Shown here one piece after another: positions 1 to 5,245 of a stretch of 5,245 nucleotides of DNA. The notes below the pieces were generated by a model. The model was given only the letters and a program-made list of their open reading frames with translations. It was not told the DNA's origin and made no database searches. Location: assembly GCA_015488935.1 (NCBI GenBank), contig WFMU01000394.1, positions 1 to 5,245 on the forward strand, read 5' to 3'. Made by a program: the position numbers and the translations under genes. This stretch comes from Flavobacteriaceae bacterium. GTDB lineage: Bacteria > Bacteroidota > Bacteroidia > Flavobacteriales > Flavobacteriaceae. Position 1 is the stretch's first letter. Every line of letters starts with the position of its first letter.

Positions 1-1169
1 TTCATCAAAATTTAAAAACAGAAAATACGGTAACTATTTATGGTGATAATAAAGCAGATTTATTGGCATTTTTAGATGGTTTTTTACTTTCTAATTATCA
101 ATTTTTAAAATATTTTAAAGATAAAAAAGAAAAGAAAAATAAACTAAAAAAGGTACAAGTTGTTGGAAATGTATCTAAAAAAGATTTGGAAGAATTGCAA
201 AATTTAACACAAGCTGTTTTTTGGGCAAGAGATTTAGTTAATGAGCCAGTTTCTTATTTAGATGCTATTCGTTTGGCAGAAGAAATTCAAGATAAAGCCG
301 ATGAAGCAAAAAATTATAATGTTGAGGTTTTAGAACAAACCAAAATTGAAAGTTTAAAAATGGGTGGTTTGTTGGCTGTAAATCAAGGTTCAGAAACACC
401 AGCAACATTTACTATTATTGAGTATAAACCAAAAAAAGCGATTAATAAAAAACCTTTTGTTTTGGTTGGTAAAGGTATTGTTTACGATACTGGTGGTTTA
501 AGTTTAAAACCTACCGCCAATTCTATGGATTTTATGAAATGTGATATGGGTGGAGCTGCTTGTATGGCAGGTGCAATTCATGCGGCAGCATTAAATAATT
601 TACCGGTGCATCTTATTGGATTAATTCCTTCTACAGACAACAGACCAGGAAAAAATGCCTATGCTCCAGGTGATGTTGTTACTATGTTTGATGGTACTAC
701 TGTAGAGGTTTTAAATACCGATGCAGAAGGTAGAATGGTACTTGCAGATGCTATTGCTTACGCGAATAAATACAAGCCAGAATTAATTATTGATGCTGCT
801 ACTTTAACTGGAGCTGCTGTTAGAGCAGTTGGTGTTAAAACAGCTGTTTTTATGGGAAATGCTAAAGAAAAGTATTTTACACAATTAGAAAAAGCTGGAC
901 AAGAGATGCACGATAGAGTTGTTCGTTTTCCTTTTTGGGATGAATGGAAAGAGGAAATAAAATCGGATATTGCAGATATAAAAAATTTAGGAGGTGCTAA
1001 TGCAGGAATGATAACTGCTGGTAAATTTTTGGAACATTTTACCGATAATCCGTATATTCATATTGATTTGAGTAACGCATATTTACATGCTACCGAAAAT
1101 TATAAAGGAAAAGGTGGTACTGGTGCAGGAGTAAGGTTACTATATCAGTTTTTTAAGAATATGCAATAA
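1..1169 (+). CDS. pepA: Leucyl aminopeptidase, M17 family (5'-partial)
   Basis: Cytosolic metallopeptidase that removes N-terminal residues, often Leu, from peptides during protein turnover. The frame is open from base 3 (first full codon) to the TAA at 1167-1169, giving about 389 visible residues. M17 enzymes usually have about 470-500, so roughly 100 N-terminal residues lie upstream. The in-frame TTG at 63 is not a credible start, because coding sequence continues before it. Counting from that TTG as residue 1, the two-metal site is complete: Lys137 and Asp142 in the GKGIVYDTGG stretch, Asp161 in KCDMGGAA, and Asp220 and Glu222 in the family signature NTDAEGR. The catalytic Lys149 (SLKP) and Arg224 (last residue of the signature) are also present. 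The linker segment WARDLVNEPVSYLDA matches the join between the variable N-terminal domain and the catalytic domain. It converges on the next gene with a 36-base gap in which I see no terminator hairpin. It has no evident link to the secretion genes. The family call is very secure; substrate range is not known from sequence. Confidence 0.96.
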   Translation, partial: HQNLKTENTVTIYGDNKADLLAFLDGFLLSNYQFLKYFKDKKEKKNKLKKVQVVGNVSKKDLEELQNLTQAVFWARDLVNEPVSYLDAIRLAEEIQDKADEAKNYNVEVLEQTKIESLKMGGLLAVNQGSETPATFTIIEYKPKKAINKKPFVLVGKGIVYDTGGLSLKPTANSMDFMKCDMGGAACMAGAIHAAALNNLPVHLIGLIPSTDNRPGKNAYAPGDVVTMFDGTTVEVLNTDAEGRMVLADAIAYANKYKPELIIDAATLTGAAVRAVGVKTAVFMGNAKEKYFTQLEKAGQEMHDRVVRFPFWDEWKEEIKSDIADIKNLGGANAGMITAGKFLEHFTDNPYIHIDLSNAYLHATENYKGKGGTGAGVRLLYQFFKNMQ

Positions 1170-1205
1170 ATCACTTTTAAAAATAACTATAAAGACCAAT
1201 ACGCC

Positions 1206-2090
1206 TTAGTTTTCTTCTAATGTAAAATTAAATGTATTGGTTTTTTTATATACATCTTTAATTTCAAAAGTATATACAAGTTCGGCTTTATTAACTAGAC
1301 CCAAATCTACATCTACATGGTAGGTTCCTTTATAATCAAAATTAAGATCGTGTTTAGAACCTTCTTCTGTTCCTAATTCTGCTATAAAAACATTTAGTTT
1401 TGCTAATGGGAACTTTTTATTTTCGGTATCTATTGTAGCACTAGTATTTATTTTAATTGTACTTGAAAAAAAACGTTTTGTTTTGGCTAATTTTCTTTTT
1501 TCTATTATTGGAATACTAAGTTCTCCAATTGCATTTTCTATTAATTTAGGTACTTCAATAGCTTTTTTATCATCGAATTCTTTATGAAATAAATTGGAAA
1601 ATAGTAGATTTAAAAAATTATCTTCTAAAAATACTTGTTGTATGTTTTTTTCTTTAAGTTGCTCATCAAAATCGTCTGCGAGGGTTTTAAATTCGGGATA
1701 ATCTTGTAAAACATCTAATTTTAACACTTCCCATTTTTTTCGAATTTCATCTGTATTAACTACCTTAATAATTTGAAAATGCTTGTTTACTAAAAAATCT
1801 AATGTATCATTTATAGAAGCTAATTTTAGTGCTAATTCTTGTGCTTTATTTAACTTTTTAATTACAAAATTTATTTCGTTTAAAAAAAAACGTTTTTTAA
1901 CTTCTTTTCTAAAGACGAGGTTTTCTTCTTCTCTTTTAATATAGGTTATTGCAAACTCTTCTGCAATATTATTAAATGTTGTTTTATTATTCTGCGTAAT
2001 TTTAGTACTAATTTCAGTTGTATAAACCCTAGATTTATTAGAAGTATTGAGTGTAAAAACTTTGCTTGTATTTGATACTGTTTTTTGCAT
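1206..2090 (-). CDS. Unrecognised 294-residue protein downstream of a T6SS effector
   Basis: I do not recognise a family. The ATG at 2088-2090 follows the stop of the Tle1-like gene by 6 bases and has an A-rich leader (ATAAAA before ATG), so the two genes are almost certainly co-transcribed and translationally close. No signal peptide or membrane segment is visible, so the protein is probably cytosolic. By eye it has three parts. Residues 1-40 are rich in Thr, Ser and Asn and carry an imperfect repeat (NTSKVF at 7-12, NTSNKSRVY at 15-23). Residues about 40-205 are charged and look largely helical. Residues about 208-294 have alternating hydrophobic residues suggesting a beta sandwich, ending with segments such as AELVYTFEIKDVY. 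The N-terminal motif also occurs near the N terminus of the neighbouring effector. Plausible roles are an effector adaptor or chaperone, a second cargo, or an accessory immunity factor; position is the only evidence for any of them. The coding strand contains T9 (1882-1890) and T8 (1466-1473) runs. Confidence 0.85.
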   Translation of the reverse strand: MQKTVSNTSKVFTLNTSNKSRVYTTEISTKITQNNKTTFNNIAEEFAITYIKREEENLVFRKEVKKRFFLNEINFVIKKLNKAQELALKLASINDTLDFLVNKHFQIIKVVNTDEIRKKWEVLKLDVLQDYPEFKTLADDFDEQLKEKNIQQVFLEDNFLNLLFSNLFHKEFDDKKAIEVPKLIENAIGELSIPIIEKRKLAKTKRFFSSTIKINTSATIDTENKKFPLAKLNVFIAELGTEEGSKHDLNFDYKGTYHVDVDLGLVNKAELVYTFEIKDVYKKTNTFNFTLEEN

Positions 2091-2096
2091 TTTTAT

Positions 2097-3608
2097 TTAT
2101 CCGTTTTGTATTACTCTTACTCTTTTTCCGTCTTTAATATTTGGTGCCATAGGTTCCATTACCCAAGCTGTATTAGCATAATGTGCTGAAAAATGGAAAT
2201 AGTAATTCCGTAACGAACGAAGCATTTTTTTATCTTCTTCATTATCAAATGTTATTCGTCCTTTATCACCTTTGATATAGGCATCAATACGTTTTTTTAC
2301 ATCGGTTAGTTTTACTTTTGGAATACCAAGGTAATCACGTATTTCACTTACCAATTGTTCATCTTTACTTTTTGGTTCTTCTTCAATGGTGTATTTTCTT
2401 TTAATCTTATCTACCTTAAAAGGCACTTTTTTCTTTTCAGAAAATTCAGACATTATTTGTAAAGGAATATAGCTGTATTTGTTAGATATATTTGTTCTGG
2501 TACCAATTAAAGAACGGAAATGCACTTTAATTTCTGATGGTTGGTACCAACCAGCTGCTATTAATTTTTTACGTTCGTCTTCTAAACCAAACCAGCCAAC
2601 ATAATTTTGGTCTAAAATTACTTCTTCATCGGCACCATCTACATAGCCTCCACCAATATCGGAATGTACTCCTGGTAAAAACTTTTCTGTACCTCTACTA
2701 CCAGCACTATTAATATTTGTTAATCTAAAATTCTTACGATGTTCATCTGCTGCTGCCAACTGTAAAGTGTTTAGTGCTTTACTAACGGCATTTAAATGTA
2801 AATCGGAAGTATCGTTAAAATGCGCAACACCAAACGAAGCAACGGTATCGTATAAGCCAACAAAGCGAACACATAGTGGCAATCTTATTTCTTTTAAAAA
2901 GCTTTCTCCAAAATGTTCACCAAGTGCTCCATTATCTACCTCATAGTAAATGATTACTGTTTGGCCTTGTCCTGCAGAAATCACTTCTTTTACAGCTCCT
3001 TTTTTTTGTGTTACTTCGTGTACAAAGTTTCTAGCTGCAGCAGCTCCACGGCTAAAGCCATAAGTATCGATATAAATGCGGTTTATTTTTTTATTTTTTA
3101 AATTTTTTTTGATTTGCTCTACAGATTTTTTACAGCCTTTTAGTACTTTCGCTCTTATTCCTGTAGCTCCCATACCTAAACCACCGCCCAATATTGCACT
3201 ATCTTCTTCATAATCGTCGGTACCAATTCCCTCTATATAAACGGAGGTTTTTATTAATTTTTCTTCCGTTTCTTTCTCATAATAAGGTTCCGATCGAGAT
3301 ACATTAGACTCGTCATTATAATAACTGGTATCTTTATCATCTGCAGGTATAAATTTACTTTCTGCATCTTTATCGTAACTTTCTCCGCGTTCTTTTTTGT
3401 CGTGTGCAATACGAGATTGGGTATTTTTTCTGTTGTTCAAGGTACCATCAAAAAATACCCCAATATTAATATCGACATATTTATCAGGAACTAATTCTTT
3501 ATGGTCTGATTTTCCACAATATACTTTAGAAGTATTTACACTGACACTTCCTAAAACATTTCTTGTTTCTTGTGCGCCAACAGGAGTTGCTGTTAATGTT
3601 ATTGCCAT
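2097..3608 (-). CDS. Tle1-like (DUF2235) alpha/beta-hydrolase, probable T6SS phospholipase effector
   Basis: The protein (503 residues) has the hallmarks of the DUF2235/Tle1 catalytic domain (PF09994), known from T6SS lipases with phospholipase A activity. An early strand with VFFDGTLNN (residues 51-59) opens the domain. The glycine-rich stretch IEGIGT...GGGLGMGATG (125-150) follows. The nucleophile elbow is GFSRG, with Ser186 in a GxSxG motif. Asp254 in GLYDTVASFG and His315 in LPGVHSDIGGGY complete the likely triad. A C-terminal block HFSAHYANTAWVMEP (472-486) appears to belong to the same family. Residues 1-45 precede the domain, contain NTSKVY (25-30), and may serve loading. There is no signal peptide or membrane helix, as expected for T6SS cargo. 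The ATG at 3606-3608 is the first in frame and lies 12 bases after the stop of the lipoprotein gene. The predicted action is cleavage of phospholipids in the target cell. Lipase activity and substrate are inferred; a non-toxic hydrolase is less likely given VgrG nearby. Confidence 0.92.
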   Translation of the reverse strand: MAITLTATPVGAQETRNVLGSVSVNTSKVYCGKSDHKELVPDKYVDINIGVFFDGTLNNRKNTQSRIAHDKKERGESYDKDAESKFIPADDKDTSYYNDESNVSRSEPYYEKETEEKLIKTSVYIEGIGTDDYEEDSAILGGGLGMGATGIRAKVLKGCKKSVEQIKKNLKNKKINRIYIDTYGFSRGAAAARNFVHEVTQKKGAVKEVISAGQGQTVIIYYEVDNGALGEHFGESFLKEIRLPLCVRFVGLYDTVASFGVAHFNDTSDLHLNAVSKALNTLQLAAADEHRKNFRLTNINSAGSRGTEKFLPGVHSDIGGGYVDGADEEVILDQNYVGWFGLEDERKKLIAAGWYQPSEIKVHFRSLIGTRTNISNKYSYIPLQIMSEFSEKKKVPFKVDKIKRKYTIEEEPKSKDEQLVSEIRDYLGIPKVKLTDVKKRIDAYIKGDKGRITFDNEEDKKMLRSLRNYYFHFSAHYANTAWVMEPMAPNIKDGKRVRVIQNG

Positions 3609-3620
3609 AATTAAGGTTGT

Positions 3621-4709
3621 TTAGTTATTTTCGTAGATTTTTATAAATGTTTTTTTGAGTTCAATTTCTTCGGTATCATTTTTTAAAAATAGTTGGATGT
3701 TGCTATTGTATTTATCTATTTTAAAGAGCAAATCTAGTTGTTTGTTTTCTGAAGTATTTAGTTTTTTAAAAGCTTCAAAAATTTCTTTTTCTACTTCTTT
3801 AAATTTCGTATAGTCATCTGTCTTCCTATATTTTTGCGCAAACCGAATATCTGCTGCAAATTTATACCCATTTTTATCTTCCCAACCAATATTAATATAT
3901 TTTGGTAATGCTTTTGGTTTGTATCCAATAGATGTTATATCGTCATCTATATCCACACTAATTTCACCATTAAAATATTCTACACCTAAAATTGTTGTTT
4001 TCTGTCCATTGGTAAAAGACACTTTTGGTTGCCAAGTATATTTTTTACGATAAGTATCCCACAAACCATACGGTATTTTTCCTTGAGCAACTTCTTTCTT
4101 TACTTCGTTAAGTATTAGCCTGTCAAATTTACCATCAAGATATTCTTCTTTCGAGATATTAGTAGTTGGTACAAAGTCTTTCATGGTTACTTCGGTTTCC
4201 TTAGCTTTAAACCTACCTACTTCTACACGAGAACCAGTGCCATCTAGCCAAACAACCACAACACCTCCCGGAGCAAGACCTGCAACTATTTTTCTATAGG
4301 TATGATACTCCTTTCGATAACCATAAAATTTTTTTCTAAAGTATTTTAAAATTAAATCGTAGTCTAATTTAAATCTACCTGTATAGAATTTTTTTTCGGC
4401 TATTGATAGCCAAGTAACTTTTAATTCTGTTGGCAAGGCTTTTAAGTCTGGTCCTGTTACGTGAGTTGCACCGTCATCGTGCCATCCTGCTTCTAAAATT
4501 CTTCCTCCTGCAGGAATATATAGGCTACTACCATCTGCTAAATAGAAATCTCCATTTACTACAATAGCAGGATATGCCATTGGTGCACAAGAAGATGCCA
4601 TAAAATCGTATTTGTCTTTTTTTGCTATTTTCATTCCTTTTTCTTTTTGACAAGAACTTATATTTTTAGCAATAGACAATAGAAATAATATGGTTATTGT
4701 TTTTTTCAT
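3621..4709 (-). CDS. DUF2931-like lipoprotein, candidate immunity protein for the Tle1-like effector
   Basis: A 362-residue exported lipoprotein. It starts with a short signal peptide: MKK, a hydrophobic core ITILFLLSIA, then ISSC with Cys20 as the probable lipidation site. This lipobox is slightly off the classical L-A/S-G/A-C form. Residues about 44-175 resemble the DUF2931 family: KALPTELKVTW (90-100), KKFYTG (106-111), a helical stretch ending in RKKFYGYR, then GLAPGGVVVVWLDG (144-157). The second half repeats the core pattern at 266-284 with identical spacing, suggesting two copies of the fold. Immunity proteins of Tle lipases elsewhere are often periplasmic lipoproteins encoded next to the toxin, and this gene sits 12 bases upstream of the lipase gene in the same operon. 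The immunity role is therefore inferred from context and localisation, not from a recognised immunity motif. Residues just after Cys20 (QKEK) only partly resemble the Bacteroidetes surface-export signal, so periplasmic retention is favoured. Start chosen at the ATG giving the signal peptide. Confidence 0.88.
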   Translation of the reverse strand: MKKTITILFLLSIAKNISSCQKEKGMKIAKKDKYDFMASSCAPMAYPAIVVNGDFYLADGSSLYIPAGGRILEAGWHDDGATHVTGPDLKALPTELKVTWLSIAEKKFYTGRFKLDYDLILKYFRKKFYGYRKEYHTYRKIVAGLAPGGVVVVWLDGTGSRVEVGRFKAKETEVTMKDFVPTTNISKEEYLDGKFDRLILNEVKKEVAQGKIPYGLWDTYRKKYTWQPKVSFTNGQKTTILGVEYFNGEISVDIDDDITSIGYKPKALPKYINIGWEDKNGYKFAADIRFAQKYRKTDDYTKFKEVEKEIFEAFKKLNTSENKQLDLLFKIDKYNSNIQLFLKNDTEEIELKKTFIKIYENN

Positions 4710-4767
4710 TTATAAATTGACTTTGAATATTACCGTTTTTTTATACGGATATTTCATATTAAAAATG

Positions 4768-4801
4768 AACTTTTTTAGTGAAAACATTCACTAAAAAAGT
4801 T
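4768..4801 (-). terminator. Perfect 15-bp hairpin after vgrG, possible Rho-independent terminator
   Basis: The arms at 4768-4782 and 4787-4801 are perfectly complementary, with a 4-base loop. On the - strand the hairpin lies about 25 bases after the vgrG stop and is followed by CA and then five T residues. The stem is AT-rich (3 G/C pairs of 15), so it is weaker than its length suggests. It could end vgrG transcription, or lower read-through into the lipoprotein-effector operon. The remaining intergenic bases 4710-4767 show no clear Bacteroidetes promoter (no TAnnTTTG element on the - strand). Confidence 0.6.
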
Positions 4802-4826
4802 TTGTTATTTTTAATTTTTATTGCTT

Positions 4827-5245
4827 TTATTCTGCATACTCTACTGTATCTGCACTTGAGATTGTAATTTTACCACCTGCGTTTGTTTTTATTTTTCCAC
4901 TAACATCGGTTGTAATTTCTTGTGCTTCTTGTTTGTAGGTTGCACTAATTACTTTAATTTCTTCGCCAACTTGTTTATCTTCGTTTAATGAGGATATGGT
5001 ATGTGTTTCGGTAATATTCTCTGTTTTGTTTTTACCAACATTAATATCCATATCTTCATCTACATTTATTTGCATATTTTTTGCATTAAATGTCATGGTT
5101 TCATTGGCTGAAACGGTAATATTATTATTTGCAGTATCTATATAGATGGTATTTTTATTTATATCTGTAATGGTAATACTTTCTGCACCACTGGCGTCAT
5201 TAAATTCTACAGTATGACCGCTTCTGGTTCTAATAGCTTTAATAT
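4827..5245 (-). CDS. vgrG: VgrG/TssI T6SS spike protein, C-terminal part (5'-partial)
   Basis: VgrG trimers form the spike at the tip of the T6SS tube and carry effectors into target cells. The frame stays open from the window edge (first full codon 5241-5243) to the TAA at 4827-4829, giving 139 visible residues. The ATG at 5094-5096 is internal and should not be taken as the start, because recognisable VgrG sequence continues upstream of it. The visible part begins with IKAIRTRSGHTVEFND, the conserved strand pair just after the OB-fold region of VgrG, followed by ITITD. Short alternating beta strands rich in Asn, Thr and Ile then follow (such as NTIYID, ITVSA, MQINV, MDINVG), as expected for the beta-helical needle. 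The end is GGKITISSADTVEYAE. There is no fused effector or adaptor domain after the needle, so cargo must bind non-covalently. The nearby lipase operon on the same strand supports a VgrG-effector module. Confidence 0.9.
   Translation of the reverse strand, partial: IKAIRTRSGHTVEFNDASGAESITITDINKNTIYIDTANNNITVSANETMTFNAKNMQINVDEDMDINVGKNKTENITETHTISSLNEDKQVGEEIKVISATYKQEAQEITTDVSGKIKTNAGGKITISSADTVEYAE

Noticed and set aside
63..65. TTG as the start codon of the aminopeptidase
   Set aside because: The frame stays open to the window edge, and a 368-residue product would lack most of the normal N-terminal domain. The gene is simply cut by the window.
1170..1205. Terminator between the convergent genes
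   Set aside because: The 36-base gap was inspected and shows no stable inverted repeat.
2913..3101. Plus-strand open frame of 62 codons
   Set aside because: It lies entirely antisense inside the Tle1-like gene and its product looks like random translation (Ser-, Tyr- and Phe-rich).
3397..3624. Plus-strand open frame of 75 codons
   Set aside because: It is antisense to the 5' end of the Tle1-like gene, with no family resemblance and no support as a gene.
4714..4726. TTGACTTTG-like promoter element on the + strand
   Set aside because: No + strand gene lies downstream, and the match does not fit the Bacteroidetes TAnnTTTG consensus.
4732..4758. Short CCGT/ACGG inverted repeat upstream of the lipoprotein gene
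   Set aside because: Only 4 bp of stem around an A/T loop, with no T run after it; too weak to call a regulatory element.
5094..5096. ATG as the start of a small 89-residue gene
   Set aside because: The same frame continues upstream with clear VgrG sequence (TRSGHTVEF), so this is an internal Met of a partial vgrG.

Overview
The window is very AT-rich, with A/T-rich leaders instead of clear Shine-Dalgarno sites. Together with its protein families, this points to a marine or host-associated member of the Bacteroidetes, most likely a flavobacterium. The taxon is inferred from composition and gene content only. Five protein genes occupy almost the whole window and no RNA gene was seen.

Left part (1-1169, + strand): the C-terminal three quarters or so of a cytosolic M17 leucyl aminopeptidase, a housekeeping gene whose start lies outside the window. 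It converges on the genes to its right across a 36-base gap.

Right part (1206-5245, all - strand): a type VI secretion system (T6SS) tip and effector module. In transcription order it holds (i) the C-terminal end of a VgrG spike protein, cut by the window edge; (ii) a perfect 15-bp hairpin that may be a terminator; (iii) a 362-residue lipoprotein that looks like a DUF2931 family member with an internal duplication, a good candidate for the immunity protein; (iv) a 503-residue DUF2235/Tle1-like alpha/beta-hydrolase with an apparently complete Ser-Asp-His triad, a likely phospholipase effector; and (v) a 294-residue protein that I do not recognise. Genes iii to v are separated by only 12 and 6 bases and are very likely one operon.

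Proposed working model (inference): VgrG carries the Tle1-like lipase into a competing Gram-negative cell, where it attacks membrane phospholipids. The lipoprotein protects the producer and kin in the periplasm. The unknown third protein may be an adaptor or chaperone, or another accessory factor. It shares a short N-terminal motif (NTSKV followed by Tyr or Phe) with the effector, which is the least expected signal in the window.
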